Positions 45,656 to 56,084 of a stretch of 64,000 nt of DNA are shown piece after piece (position 1 is the first letter of the stretch; each line of letters opens with the position of its first letter). The position numbers were made by a program, and so were the translations under genes. This stretch comes from Paramesorhizobium endophyticum (GTDB taxonomy: Bacteria > Pseudomonadota > Alphaproteobacteria > Rhizobiales > Rhizobiaceae): contig NZ_BMHH01000018.1 of NCBI RefSeq assembly GCF_014640615.1, forward strand, positions 37,221-101,220. The letters run 5' to 3'. The notes under the pieces were generated by a model. The model was given only the letters and a program-made list of their open reading frames with translations, was not told where the DNA came from and made no database searches.

Positions 45656-46492
45656 TTGAACTGGCTGACTGAGTACAAAATTCCCGTCGGGCGCACGGCT
45701 AAGGGTGTGGTCGACTGGCTGACGAGCCATCTGACCTGGGCGTTCGATGCGCTGGCTGCGGTGATGCAGGCCATGATCGACGGCCTCCTGTTCGTGCTCA
45801 ACGCCCCGCCCCCGCTGGTGACGATCGCCATTTTCGCCGCCATCGCCTGGTTCCTGCAGCGTCGGCTTTCCGTCGTGGCGCTCACAGTGCTCGGGTTCCT
45901 CTTCATCCTCAACCAGGGTTACTGGAAACAGACGATGGAGACGCTGACGCTGGTGCTCTCCTCCTGCATCCTCTGCATGGGGCTTGGCGTGCCGCTCGGG
46001 ATCGCCGCCGCGCACAGGCCGAGGCTCTATGCTGCGATGCGCCCCGTGCTCGATTTGATGCAGACGCTGCCCACCTTCGTCTATCTGATCCCGGCCATCG
46101 TCTTCTTCGGCATCGGTATGGTTCCCGGCCTTCTGGCCACCGCCATCTTCGTGCTCCCCGCCCCCATACGCCTGACGCATCTGGGCATCTCCTCGACCCC
46201 GCGCCATCTGATCGAGGCGGGCGAAGCCTTCGGCGCCTCGCCCCGCCAGCTTTTGTGGAAGATTGAGCTGCCCTCCGCCAAGCCGCAAATCCTCGCCGGA
46301 CTGACGCAGACGATCATGCTCTCGCTTTCCATGGTGGTCATCGCCGCGCTTGTGGGGGCCGATGGCCTCGGGGTGCCCGTCGTGCGAGCGCTGAACTCGG
46401 TCAACACCGCGCTCGGCTTCGAGGCCGGTCTCGTCATCGTCGTCGTCGCCATCGTGCTCGACCGTATATTCCGTCCGAGTAAGGGAGACTAG
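45656..46492 (+). CDS. choW: Choline ABC transporter, permease
   Basis: 278 residues, inner-membrane permease of the ProW/OpuAB type. N-terminus NWLTEYKIPVGRTAKGVVDWLT; several helices between about 40 and 270; the ATPase-contact EAA loop is EAFGASPRQLLWKIELPSA (about 184-202). The start codon is TTG at 45656 with AGGGGAA ten bases upstream; no ATG lies nearby in frame. The stop is followed after one base by choV. Confidence 0.92.
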   Translation: MNWLTEYKIPVGRTAKGVVDWLTSHLTWAFDALAAVMQAMIDGLLFVLNAPPPLVTIAIFAAIAWFLQRRLSVVALTVLGFLFILNQGYWKQTMETLTLVLSSCILCMGLGVPLGIAAAHRPRLYAAMRPVLDLMQTLPTFVYLIPAIVFFGIGMVPGLLATAIFVLPAPIRLTHLGISSTPRHLIEAGEAFGASPRQLLWKIELPSAKPQILAGLTQTIMLSLSMVVIAALVGADGLGVPVVRALNSVNTALGFEAGLVIVVVAIVLDRIFRPSKGD

Positions 46493-46493
46493 G

Positions 46494-47531
46494 ATGACCG
46501 CCATCACGCTCGACCGGGTTTCCATCATCTTCGGCAAAAAGACCGGCGAGGCGCTGTCTCTCGCCGACCGCGGCGCCACCCGCGCGCAGATCCAAAGCGA
46601 GACCGGCCATATATTGGGCGTGCATGAGTGCTCGCTCGATATCATGGAGGGCGAAATCCTGGTGCTGATGGGCCTCTCCGGCTCCGGCAAATCGACGCTC
46701 CTGCGCGCCATCAACCGCCTGAACCCGATCACGCGGGGCCGGGTGGTGGTGCATAATGGCGGGCGCTCCATCGATGTAGGCAAGGCGGATGCGGCGGCGC
46801 TGCGCCATCTGCGCACCCATCTGGTCTCGATGGTTTTTCAGCAATTCGGTCTCCTCCCCTGGCGCACGGTGGAAGAGAATGTTGGTTTTGGCCTGGAAAT
46901 CGCCGGCCTCTCCAGGGAAGACCGCACTGCCGCGGTGCGCCAGCAATTGGAGCTGGTCGGGCTCAAGGATTGGGCCGTGCGCAAGGTGGGCGAACTCTCG
47001 GGCGGCATGCAGCAGCGCGTCGGCCTTGCCCGCGCCTTCGCCACCGGCGCGCCGATCCTCTTGATGGACGAGCCCTTCTCCGCGCTCGACCCGCTGATCC
47101 GCAACCGGCTGCAGGATGAGCTTCTGGACCTGCAGGCGCGCCTGCGCAAAACCATCGTCTTCGTCAGCCACGATCTCGACGAGGCGATGAAGATCGGCAA
47201 CCGCATCGCCATTCTGGAAGGCGGCCGCATCGTCCAGTGCGGCACGCCGCAGGAAATTCTCATCAACCCCGCCAACGATTACGTCGCGGATTTCGTCGCC
47301 CATATGAACCCGCTCGGCGTGCTCAGGGCCGGCGATATCATGTCGCGCTTCGTCCGCGTGTCTTCCACCCGCCCCTTCGCCGCCACCGCGCACTACGAGA
47401 CCCCGGTGCGCGAAATCATGCAGGCAGTGGCGCGAAACGATGGCGATGTCGGCGTGATCGAGAATGGCCAGATCATCGGCAAGATTTCAGCGGATGATAT
47501 TGTCAGAGGGCTGACGCGGCATCAGAGATAG
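46494..47531 (+). CDS. choV: Choline ABC transporter, ATP-binding protein
   Basis: 345 residues. ATPase with Walker A GLSGSGKST (about 57-65), signature LSGGMQQR, Walker B ILLMDEPFSALDPL and the switch in VSHDLDEA. The N-terminus begins TAITLDRVSIIFG with the ProV-type insertion, and the C-terminus has a CBS-like region (about 290-345, VREIMQAVARNDGDVGVIENGQIIGKI), which may sense ionic conditions. RBS AGGGAGA overlaps the choW stop region. End of choXWV. Confidence 0.94.
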   Translation: MTAITLDRVSIIFGKKTGEALSLADRGATRAQIQSETGHILGVHECSLDIMEGEILVLMGLSGSGKSTLLRAINRLNPITRGRVVVHNGGRSIDVGKADAAALRHLRTHLVSMVFQQFGLLPWRTVEENVGFGLEIAGLSREDRTAAVRQQLELVGLKDWAVRKVGELSGGMQQRVGLARAFATGAPILLMDEPFSALDPLIRNRLQDELLDLQARLRKTIVFVSHDLDEAMKIGNRIAILEGGRIVQCGTPQEILINPANDYVADFVAHMNPLGVLRAGDIMSRFVRVSSTRPFAATAHYETPVREIMQAVARNDGDVGVIENGQIIGKISADDIVRGLTRHQR

Positions 47532-47628
47532 CGGTGAGGCTATTCAGGAATATCTGGCTAAGAAGGCCGTCTTTATCGATGCGCTGATGGGCGCGCCTCC
47601 GGAGTGAGCGGTACCTCCTCCCGTCGTC

Positions 47629-47750
47629 ATCCTCGGGCTTGTCCCGAGGATCTACCATAAGGAGACGGACGTGGTACACGCAGCCGCGACAGCGTCGGCG
47701 GATTAGTTTTCGGCGGCAGCAGATCCTCGGGACAAGCCCGAGGATGACGG
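47629..47750. repeat. R1' palindrome pair
   Basis: CGTCATCCTCGGGCTTGTCC... (47629-47661) and its inverted counterpart (47714-47750) between the convergent choV and dppF genes; they may also serve as a bidirectional terminator. Confidence 0.82.
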
Positions 47751-47794
47751 CAAGTTGGGAGATGCCTGCCCACAGGAGGGCCAGCGTTCAAGAA

Positions 47795-48642
<848 letters not shown>

Positions 48643-48643
<1 letters not shown>

Positions 48644-49491
48644 TATGCGGCTCCCGCTGCGGCTTCGCCCAGCACAAAATCGGAGACAGTCGGCAGGCGG
48701 TCGCCGGTGGCGTTTTCCGGCAGCGCGGAAAGAAGCGCCCGTGTATAGGGGCTCTTCGGCGCCTCGAACAGCGAAAGCACGTCGGCTTCCTCCATCTTAC
48801 GGCCCTTATACTGCACGATCACGCGGTCCGCCGTTTCCGCTACCACGCCCATGTCATGGGTGATCATGATCAGCGCCATGCCATGCTCGGCCTGGAGGTT
48901 CATGAGCAGGTCGAGAATCTGCTTCTGGATGGTCACGTCGAGCGCAGTGGTCGGCTCGTCAGCGATGAGCAGCTTCGGATTGCAGGCAATCGCCATGGCG
49001 ATCATTACGCGCTGGCACTGGCCACCCGACATCTGGTGCGGGAAAGCGCCAAGCCGCGATTCGGCATCGCGGATACCCACGGACTCGAGCAGTTCGATGG
49101 CGCGCTTGCGGCGCTGCGCCCGGCCAAGGCCCATATGGAAGCGCAGCACTTCCTCGAGCTGGAAGCCGACCGTGAAGCACGGGTTGAGGCTCGCAACCGG
49201 CTCCTGGAAGATCATCGACATATCGCGTCCGATGAGGGCGCGCCGCTGGCTGTCGCTTAAAGACCGCAGATCCTTGCCGTCGAACGTCATCAGATCGGCG
49301 GTAATGGTCGCCGTCTTGGGCAGAAGGCCCATCATCGCCAGCATGCCGACCGATTTGCCGGAACCGGACTCGCCGACAATGGCGAGCACCTCGCCCTTGT
49401 CCACGGAGAGGTCGATGCCATCCACCGCCTTGAACTGGCCGGTGGAGGTCTGGAATGAAACCGTCAGGTTCTTGATTTCGAGCAGAGCCAT
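48643..49491 (-). CDS. dppD: Dipeptide ABC transporter, ATP-binding protein
   Basis: 282 residues. Second ATPase of the system: Walker A VGESGSGKS (about 39-47), SMIFQEPVASLNPCFTVGFQLEEVL, MSGGQCQRVMIAMAIA (signature with Cys in place of the usual Arg) and LLIADEPTTALDVTIQ. The C-terminal end includes HPYTR-like SPYTRALLSALPE. Four bases separate it from dppC. Confidence 0.93.
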
Positions 49492-49495
49492 TCCG

Positions 49496-50419
49496 TCAGC
49501 TCCTCTTCAATTTGGGGTCGAGCGCATCGCGCAGGCCGTCGCCGATCAGGTTGATGGCGAGAACCGTGATGAGAATCGCAAGACCGGGGAAAGTGACGAC
49601 CCACCAGGCGCGCATGATGAATTCGCGCGCTTCGGCAAGCATGGTGCCCCATTCCGGCGTCGGCGGCTGCGCGCCCATGCCGAGGAAGCCAAGAGCCGCA
49701 ACGTCGAGAATGGCGTTGGAAAACGACATCGTCGCCTGCACCACCAGCGGGGCAAGGCAGTTCGGCAGGATGGTCTTGAACATCAGCCGCATTTTGCCCG
49801 CGCCCGCGAGCTTCGCCGCCGTCACATATTCACGGTTCTTCTCCGCCATCACAGCCGCGCGTGTCAGGCGCGAAAAGTGTGGCAAGAGCACGAGCGTGAT
49901 GGCGATGATGGCGTTGGTGAGGCCCGGCCCAAGGATCGCCACCAGCACCAGCGCCAACAGCAGCGACGGGAACGCCAGGATCACATCCATGATGCGCATG
50001 AAGACCGAGTCCACGCTGCCGCCGAAATAGCCCGCGAGGAGGCCGACCGTGATGCCGACGCACATCGAAATAATGACGATGATAAAGCCGACCAGCAGCG
50101 AGTACTGCGCGCCATAGATGAGGCGCGAAAGGATGTCGCGCCCGACGGCGTCCGTTCCCAGGAGGAACCGGGTCGAGCCGCCTTCCTGCCAGAATGGCGG
50201 CGCCAGCATGAATTCGCGGAACTGCTCCGTCGGATTATGCGGCGCGACAAGAGGCGCCAGGATGGCAACGAGAACAAGCGCCACGAAGACGAAAAGACCG
50301 ATGACCGCGCCGCGATTGACGCTGAAATAGAACCAGAAATCCTGCAAGGCGCGCATTTTTCCGGCATTGCTCATGGTGTCCGGCTGCGTTGCTTCCGGCT
50401 GAATGGCAGTGTCTGTCAT
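49496..50419 (-). CDS. dppC: Dipeptide ABC transporter, permease
   Basis: 307 residues. Permease of the DppC type: a cytoplasmic N-terminus, first helix about 36-57, then FLLGTDAVGRDILSRLIYGAQYSLLVGF and the EAA-like loop around TAAKLAGAGKMRLMFKTILPNCLAPLVVQ. Six helices in all. Seven bases follow dppB. Confidence 0.93.
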   Translation of the reverse strand: MTDTAIQPEATQPDTMSNAGKMRALQDFWFYFSVNRGAVIGLFVFVALVLVAILAPLVAPHNPTEQFREFMLAPPFWQEGGSTRFLLGTDAVGRDILSRLIYGAQYSLLVGFIIVIISMCVGITVGLLAGYFGGSVDSVFMRIMDVILAFPSLLLALVLVAILGPGLTNAIIAITLVLLPHFSRLTRAAVMAEKNREYVTAAKLAGAGKMRLMFKTILPNCLAPLVVQATMSFSNAILDVAALGFLGMGAQPPTPEWGTMLAEAREFIMRAWWVVTFPGLAILITVLAINLIGDGLRDALDPKLKRS

Positions 50420-50426
50420 GATACCC

Positions 50427-51434
50427 TCACTTGTGCCGGATACGCGGATTGATGAGGCCGTAAAGCAGATCGACGATCAGGTTCACCAGCATGATGATGA
50501 TCGCGATGATCAGCAATCCGCTCTGGACGACCGGATAATCTCGGCGCGAAATGGAATCGAGCATCCACTTGCCGATGCCCGGCCAGGAGAAAATCGTCTC
50601 CGTCAGGATCGCGCCCGCCATCAGCACACCCACCTGCAAGCCGATGGTGGTGATAACCGGAATCATGGCGTTGCGCAGAGCATGGAGCCCGACGACGCGG
50701 CGCACCGGCAGGCCTTTGGCGCGCGCGGTGCGCACATAATCCTCGCCCAGCACTTCCAGCATCGCCGAGCGTGTCTGCCGCGCGATGACAGCCAGCGGAA
50801 TGGTCGCCAGCACGATGGTCGGCAGGATAAGATGAGAAACCGCAGAGGCGAAAGCGCCCTTCTCGCCGGACAGCAGGCTGTCGATCAGCATGAAGCCGGT
50901 GACCGAGGGGAAATAGTAAAGAAGCGAAATGCGGCCCGAAACGGGGGTCCACTGCAAAATGCCCGAGAACAAGATGATCAGCAGCAGCGCCCACCAGAAG
51001 ATCGGCATCGAATAGCCGACAAGGGCTACACCCATCAGCGACTGGTCGAACCAGGAACCGCGCTTGACGGCGGCGATGACACCCGCCGGGATGCCAACGA
51101 TCACCGCGAGTATGATCGCGCAGATGGCGAGTTCCACGGTCGCTGGAAACAGCGTGAAGAATTCCGCGATGACAGGCTTCTTGGTGACGATCGACTGGCC
51201 GAAATCGCCGTGCAGCAGATTCCAGACATAGCTCAGATACTGCTCCCACAGCGGGCGATTGAAGCCCAACTGCGCCATCAGTTCGGCATGCCGTTCGGGA
51301 CTCACACCCCGCTCACCCGCCATCAGGAGTACAGGGTCGCCGGGCAGGACGCGCACAAAGGCGAAGGCAACGATGGTGATGCCGATGAATGTCGGCACCA
51401 GATACGCCAACTTGTTCAGAACAAAACGCAACAT
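50427..51434 (-). CDS. dppB: Dipeptide ABC transporter, permease
   Basis: 335 residues. Permease of the DppB type: MLRFVLNKLAYLVPTFIGITIVAFAFVRVLPGDPVLLMAG is the typical start, and the EAA loop DYVRTARAKGLPVRRVVGLHALRNAMIPVITT is intact. Six helices. Separated from dppA by a strong hairpin. Confidence 0.94.
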   Translation of the reverse strand: MLRFVLNKLAYLVPTFIGITIVAFAFVRVLPGDPVLLMAGERGVSPERHAELMAQLGFNRPLWEQYLSYVWNLLHGDFGQSIVTKKPVIAEFFTLFPATVELAICAIILAVIVGIPAGVIAAVKRGSWFDQSLMGVALVGYSMPIFWWALLLIILFSGILQWTPVSGRISLLYYFPSVTGFMLIDSLLSGEKGAFASAVSHLILPTIVLATIPLAVIARQTRSAMLEVLGEDYVRTARAKGLPVRRVVGLHALRNAMIPVITTIGLQVGVLMAGAILTETIFSWPGIGKWMLDSISRRDYPVVQSGLLIIAIIIMLVNLIVDLLYGLINPRIRHK

Positions 51435-51449
51435 GGAAATAAACTCCGA

Positions 51450-51481
51450 CCGGGAGCAGGGGTATCACCCTGCTCCCGGCC
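51450..51481 (-). promoter_or_regulatory. Intercistronic hairpin between dppA and dppB
   Basis: CCGGGAGCAGGG-TGATA-CCCCTGCTCCCGG is a near-perfect stem on the minus strand with no T-run. In binding-protein operons such a stem commonly protects the upstream mRNA and lowers expression of the permease genes. Confidence 0.7.
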
Positions 51482-51498
51482 GCTGGTGTTAGGTACAA

Positions 51499-53094
51499 TT
51501 ACTCGGAGATGTCGACGCCGTCGAAGACGTAGTCACCAAGCGGGCTCTGCTTGAAGCCGGTGACCTTCTTTGACATCGGCACGAAGACCGTCGAGTGAGC
51601 GAGCGTCGCCCAAGGCGCCTGTTCCTTGAAGATGACCTGAGCCTCTTCATAGAGCTTCGCGCGCTCGGCCTGGTCGGAGGTGACCTTGGCCTTCTGGATC
51701 AGATCGTCGAACGGCTTGTAGCACCATTGCGCACGGTTGTTGTTGCCGACGCCGGCGCAGCCGAGGAGCGTACCGAGGAAGTTGTCCGGATCGCCATTGT
51801 CGCCGGTCCAGCCCATGATCACGTTGCCGTCGCGGTCCTTCTCGGACGACTTCTTGAGGTATTCACCCCATTCCATCGACACGATCTCGGCCTTGACGCC
51901 GATCTTGGCGAAGTCCGACTGCATCAGTTCCGCGGCGCGGCGGGCGTTCGGCATGTAAGGACGGCTCACGGGCATCGCCCAGATATTCATCTTGAGGTCC
52001 TTGACGCCGGCAGCCTCGAGCGCCTTCTTGGCCGCTTCCGGATCGTACGGATCGTCCTTGACGGCATCGTTATAGCCCCACATCGTCGGCGGGATCGGGT
52101 TCTTGGCAACCTGGCCCTGGCCCTGGAACACGGCGTCGACGATAGCCTGCTTGTTGAGCGCCATGTTGAGCGCCTTGCGCACTTCCGGCTTGTCATACGG
52201 AGCCTTCAGCGTGTTGTACGCGAAGTAAGCCACGTTGAGGCCGGCCTGCTCGTCAACCTTCAGGTTGGGGTTGGCCTGCAGGCCCTTGATGTCGGCCGGA
52301 GCCGGATAGGACATCAAATGACACTCGCCAGCCTTCAGCTTCTCGGCGCGCACGGCCGGATCGGTCGTGATCGCGAAAACCAGATCGTCGATCTTCGGGC
52401 GGTTGCCCCAGTAATTGTCGTTGGCCTTGAAGCGGACGACAGCGTCCTTCTGATAGGCGACAAACTGGAACGGACCGGTGCCGACCGGATACTGGTTGAG
52501 GTCGCTCTGCTTGCCTTCGGCAGCGAGCTTGTCGGTGTATTCCTTCGAAATGATCGAAGCGAACGGCATCGAGATGTTGGCGAGGAACGGCGCCTCGGGG
52601 CGGTTCAGCACGAACTTGACCGTGTTATCGTCGACCTTGACGATATCCTTGATCAGCGTGCCCATCTCCATGCTGTCGAAATATTCATAGGTGATCCCGG
52701 CGGTATAGGCGTGCCAGGGATTATCCTTGTTGCGCATGCGGTCGAAGGAGAAGATCACGTCATCCGCGTTGAAATCGCGGGTCGGCGTGAAACGCTCGCT
52801 CGAATGGAACTTCACGCCCTTGCGCAGGTGGAAGGTGTATTCGAGACCGTCCTTGGAGACTTCCCAGCTCTCGGCAAGGCCCGGCACGACCTTCGTCGTT
52901 CCGTTTTCGAATTCGGCAAGACGGTTGTAAACCGGATGGGCCGACGCGTCGAAGGTGTCGCCGCCGGTGTAGGCCGCCGGGTCGAAGCCTTCCGGCGAGG
53001 CCGGCGAGCAATAGACGAACGTCTTGGCCGATGCGCCCCCGGCCATCAACAGCGAAATCGCCGTCGCAGCCAGTATTTTTTTGTAAGTTTTCAT
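51499..53094 (-). CDS. dppA: Dipeptide ABC transporter, periplasmic substrate-binding protein
   Basis: 531 residues. A signal peptide ends near residue 23 (MAGGASA-KT). Peptide-binding family 5 pattern: FVYCSPASPEGFDPAAYTGGDTFDASAHPVYNRL, AESWEVSKDGLEYTFHLRKGVKFHSS, ADDVIFSFDRM and the later VRKALNMALNKQAIVDAVFQGQG. Binds di- or oligopeptides (possibly haem, as for E. coli DppA). First gene of dppABCDF, read leftwards. Confidence 0.94.
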   Translation of the reverse strand: MKTYKKILAATAISLLMAGGASAKTFVYCSPASPEGFDPAAYTGGDTFDASAHPVYNRLAEFENGTTKVVPGLAESWEVSKDGLEYTFHLRKGVKFHSSERFTPTRDFNADDVIFSFDRMRNKDNPWHAYTAGITYEYFDSMEMGTLIKDIVKVDDNTVKFVLNRPEAPFLANISMPFASIISKEYTDKLAAEGKQSDLNQYPVGTGPFQFVAYQKDAVVRFKANDNYWGNRPKIDDLVFAITTDPAVRAEKLKAGECHLMSYPAPADIKGLQANPNLKVDEQAGLNVAYFAYNTLKAPYDKPEVRKALNMALNKQAIVDAVFQGQGQVAKNPIPPTMWGYNDAVKDDPYDPEAAKKALEAAGVKDLKMNIWAMPVSRPYMPNARRAAELMQSDFAKIGVKAEIVSMEWGEYLKKSSEKDRDGNVIMGWTGDNGDPDNFLGTLLGCAGVGNNNRAQWCYKPFDDLIQKAKVTSDQAERAKLYEEAQVIFKEQAPWATLAHSTVFVPMSKKVTGFKQSPLGDYVFDGVDISE

Positions 53095-53708
53095 CTTCCG
53101 CCTCCAAGAGGTACTAGCGCCGCGGACACCCCTTGCCCGCAGCTTGGCCCCATGGAAGCTCCTGACGCGACTCTTTGCAAGCCCAATTATTGAAAGAAAG
53201 TGACAAATTTGCAGTTGACGTAAGGGTAACCTGTGGAAAAAATTTCTACCAAACCAATTGGGAGCGAAAATTTGGGACTCACATCACCGATGATTGCCCC
53301 TACGCCGGTTAATAAAATCTGAACAGCGGCAGGAGGGCAGGTGAGAAACCTCTCGCATTCTACGATGGAAACTTTATCCGTTATGAAGTAGTAAACAGGG
53401 AGATACATAAATATGTTTCAATATGTTTCAAAAATTACTTTTATTGTTAAGTCTACTTGACTCGAAGCACAAAGTTCTATTCAAAAAATAATTGTGTTCT
53501 GATACAGTTTTGTCTTATAAGCCGTGAAAACGGCGGAACGGGAGGAATGGGATATGGATCGGGCAACCTGACAGGTGTGAGTAAATTATTGGGATTTGTC
53601 GTGTTAGGCTCTTGCAACTGAAAATTCTATCGTTAGTTGTGTACAAGCTTCGCGGCAATCGCTTATCAAGCAACACTTCATGCAGTCATACGGGGGTAGG
53701 ACGGCTTT
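53095..53708. other. 614-base AT-rich divergent promoter region
   Basis: Between dppA and the NolR-like gene. It must hold both promoters. The stretch 53400-53520 is markedly AT-rich. I found no gene with a ribosome binding site; an open frame on the minus strand (53187-53408) has no family features. No repeat of the R1-R4 type is present. Confidence 0.55.
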
Positions 53709-54044
53709 ATGAGATCCGAGAGATATTATGCGGATTTGGTTGCAAACGCTGATCAGGCGGCGGGCTTTCTTTCCGCCCTGGCCAATAACAAGCGTTTGCT
53801 TATCTTGTGCGAATTGCTGAAGAACGAGATGTCGGTGGGCCATCTGGCCAAGACCGTCAATCTCAGCCAGTCGGCGCTTTCCCAGCATCTCGCGAAATTG
53901 CGGGCGCTCAATCTGGTTACGACGCGCCGTGACGCGCAGACGATTTATTATATGGTGTCGTCACATCGCATCGAGCAGATGCTCGCCACGCTCGACGGCC
54001 TTTACGAGAATTCGAGGTCCGCAGCCGAGTCGATTCGGCAATGA
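53709..54044 (+). CDS. nolR: ArsR-type regulator, NolR-like
   Basis: 111 residues, winged-helix repressor. It follows the rhizobial NolR pattern closely: AAGFLSALANNKRLLILCELLKNEMSVGHLAKTVNLSQSALSQHLAKLRALNLVTTRRDAQTIYYMVSS. No metal-binding Cys motif of ArsR itself is present. In rhizobia NolR tunes nodulation and quorum genes and represses itself; here its targets are unknown. Start ATG at 53709 (MRSERYYADL). Confidence 0.85.
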   Translation: MRSERYYADLVANADQAAGFLSALANNKRLLILCELLKNEMSVGHLAKTVNLSQSALSQHLAKLRALNLVTTRRDAQTIYYMVSSHRIEQMLATLDGLYENSRSAAESIRQ

Positions 54045-54125
54045 CGCGGCAGCCACGGACGCCGAGATTTCTTACAGGATAGAGAATCGCTTGGCGTCGC
54101 TGAAATGCGGCTCTAAAGAGGATGG

Positions 54126-55010
54126 ATGCAGGCAGACAACAGCTTTCATCCCCACGTGCGTGTTCTGAAAATCGAGGATGCCGGCGATCCGCGCCTTGCG
54201 CCCTATCGCGATATTCGCGAGCGGGACCTGGTCGGACGCGGCCAGCGCTTCATCGCGGAGGGCAAGGTCGTCCTCAACGTGCTTCTGGAGCAAGTCCAGG
54301 AAAAGTGTGAAGCGGTTTTCCGTCCGGACTTGCGACCAAATTTGCCTGCACGGTTCGAGGCGGAATCGATTCTCGTCGTTGAGAACCGGCTGGGCGGCCT
54401 GGAGGAGCAATTGCGCAATTGCCCGGAGGATCTGCCTGTCTATTGCGTGCCGCAGGAGGTCATGGACCGGATTTCCGGCTTCCATGTCCATCGCGGCATA
54501 TTGGCGGTGGGCCGACGCAAGGCGATCCCCTCCCCCGCGGAACTGCTCGCGGCCCTGCCGGAACGGGCGCTCGTCGCCGTTCTCTGCGGCATCTCCAACC
54601 ATGACAATGTCGGCTCGATCTTCCGCAACGCCGCCGCCTTCGAGTCCGGGTGCGTGCTGATGGACGAAACATGCTGCGACCCGCTCTACCGCAAGGCAAT
54701 CCGGGTTTCGGTGGGCGCCACGCTCAAGGTTCCCTATATCAGGCACGGCTCGATCGATGACATCATCGCCGCGCTGGTTGAAGAAAAGTTCGAGATATGG
54801 GCGCTGAGTCCTTCGGGCGCGCGCAGCATCTATGAAGTGCCCCCTGCCCCGCGGCAGGCATTGCTGATGGGAACCGAAGGCGAAGGCCTGCCGAAGCCGC
54901 TGCTCGAACGGCTCAACACCGCCCGCATCCCCATGTCGGCGCAGTTCGACAGCCTCAACGTCGCCACCGCCTCCGGCATCGCCCTCTCCCGCTTCAGCCG
55001 GTTTGGGTGA
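54126..55010 (+). CDS. TrmH/SpoU family RNA 2'-O-methyltransferase
   Basis: 294 residues. N-terminal substrate-binding part (about 1-130), then the SPOUT domain: VLCGISNHDNVGSIFRNAAAFE (about 159-180), ALLMGTEGEGLP (about 249-260) and the closing SLNVATASGIALSRF, the SAM knot. Target (rRNA or tRNA) is not decided. The last 112 bases reappear at 56162-56274, beyond the EamA gene. Start ATG at 54126 (MQADNSFHPH). Confidence 0.92.
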   Translation: MQADNSFHPHVRVLKIEDAGDPRLAPYRDIRERDLVGRGQRFIAEGKVVLNVLLEQVQEKCEAVFRPDLRPNLPARFEAESILVVENRLGGLEEQLRNCPEDLPVYCVPQEVMDRISGFHVHRGILAVGRRKAIPSPAELLAALPERALVAVLCGISNHDNVGSIFRNAAAFESGCVLMDETCCDPLYRKAIRVSVGATLKVPYIRHGSIDDIIAALVEEKFEIWALSPSGARSIYEVPPAPRQALLMGTEGEGLPKPLLERLNTARIPMSAQFDSLNVATASGIALSRFSRFG

Positions 55011-55042
55011 TCGAGCGTTTTTGGTTCCCCTGAATGCAATGC

Positions 55043-55939
55043 TCATCCGTACTTTCGGTGCGGCAGCGTCATGGCAACAACGCCGGCCATTATGCATATC
55101 AGCCCAAGCCAAGCCGTCGATGAAAGCGTTTCTCCAAGGAACAGGACGCCGATCAGAACACCAATGGGAACCCGGAGATAGGCTTGCGCCGTCGTTCCGA
55201 CCGAGCCGAGCGTCTGAACCAGCCGGAAATAGATCACGAAGGCCAACGCGGTCGAAAAGATGGAAAGCGCAAGGAGCGCCAAAACGGATTCGAGGCTTGG
55301 AGCCAATGTCCACGGGTGATCGATTATAAGGCTGGCGGGGATAAGGATCATCGCGCCGCAGATCAATGAGCCGGCGGCGGGCATCATCGGATCGAGCCCC
55401 CCAAAATTCTTGCCGAAGATTGCGGCCCCGGCATAGCAGATCGTCGCGGCGACGATAGCAAGTTGCGCCCAAAGCGCGTGCCCGAAGCCGTCGAGCGCCC
55501 CGATGCCGATAACAAGGCATGTTCCGGCCAACCCCGCCACAACGCCGAACAGTCTGCGAGCCGGGAGAGTTTCGTGACGCGTGATCAGCGCCGTCAGGAG
55601 GAAGGCAAAAATCGGGGTAGTGGAATTCAGAATCGCGGCGAGCCCCGCCTCCACGGTCTGCTCGGCCCACGCAATCAGCGTAAAGGGAACAACGCTATTG
55701 AGGCAAGCCTGGAACAGGAAGCGTACCCAGATTCGGCGGTCATTCGGAAGTTTCCGCCCACGGAGCCGAATGATAGCAACGAGAACGATACCCGCGATCA
55801 GCGTACGTACAGCAATCAATGTGATCGGCGGTATGGTTTCAACGCCGATCTTGATGAAGGTATAGGACGCGCCCCAAAGCGTCGAGAGCGTCAGCAGCAA
55901 CGCCAGTTCCGTTGCCGTGCTCGTGTTGGCTGTCTTCAT
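55043..55939 (-). CDS. EamA/DMT family transporter
   Basis: 298 residues, ten predicted helices in two EamA repeats (first about 10-140, second about 152-290). Begins LALLLTLSTLWGASYTFIKIGVETIPP, a classical DMT start; AEQTVEAGLAAILNSTTPIFAFLLT and GAVGTTAQAYLRVPIG-like segments (LGSVGTTAQAYLRVPIGVLIGVLFLGE) are typical. Probably exports an amino acid or metabolite. It lies, in opposite orientation, between the complete TrmH-type gene and a decayed copy of that gene's end, which marks it as inserted. Confidence 0.9.
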   Translation of the reverse strand: MKTANTSTATELALLLTLSTLWGASYTFIKIGVETIPPITLIAVRTLIAGIVLVAIIRLRGRKLPNDRRIWVRFLFQACLNSVVPFTLIAWAEQTVEAGLAAILNSTTPIFAFLLTALITRHETLPARRLFGVVAGLAGTCLVIGIGALDGFGHALWAQLAIVAATICYAGAAIFGKNFGGLDPMMPAAGSLICGAMILIPASLIIDHPWTLAPSLESVLALLALSIFSTALAFVIYFRLVQTLGSVGTTAQAYLRVPIGVLIGVLFLGETLSSTAWLGLICIMAGVVAMTLPHRKYG

Positions 55940-56084
55940 ATCCTGTTCCCGCTGAAGTGGTTCTACCCTCTTCCTTTAGCGGGAACCGGAATGAAATGCT
56001 TCGGTGGTGACTGAACTATCGAGCGTCAGCGGCGCTGGTTTCGCAAGGCGTTTCCCCACCCGAGCGCTCAGACCGCCTGCGTCA

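Noticed and set aside
47537..47608. Short frame after choV reading EAIQEYLAKKAVFIDALMGAPPE
   Set aside because: Protein-like and could be a gene fragment, but it has no start codon and I cannot tie it to a family.
53187..53408. 73-codon minus-strand frame in the dppA-nolR gap
   Set aside because: No ribosome binding site, no family features, and it lies in an AT-rich divergent promoter region.
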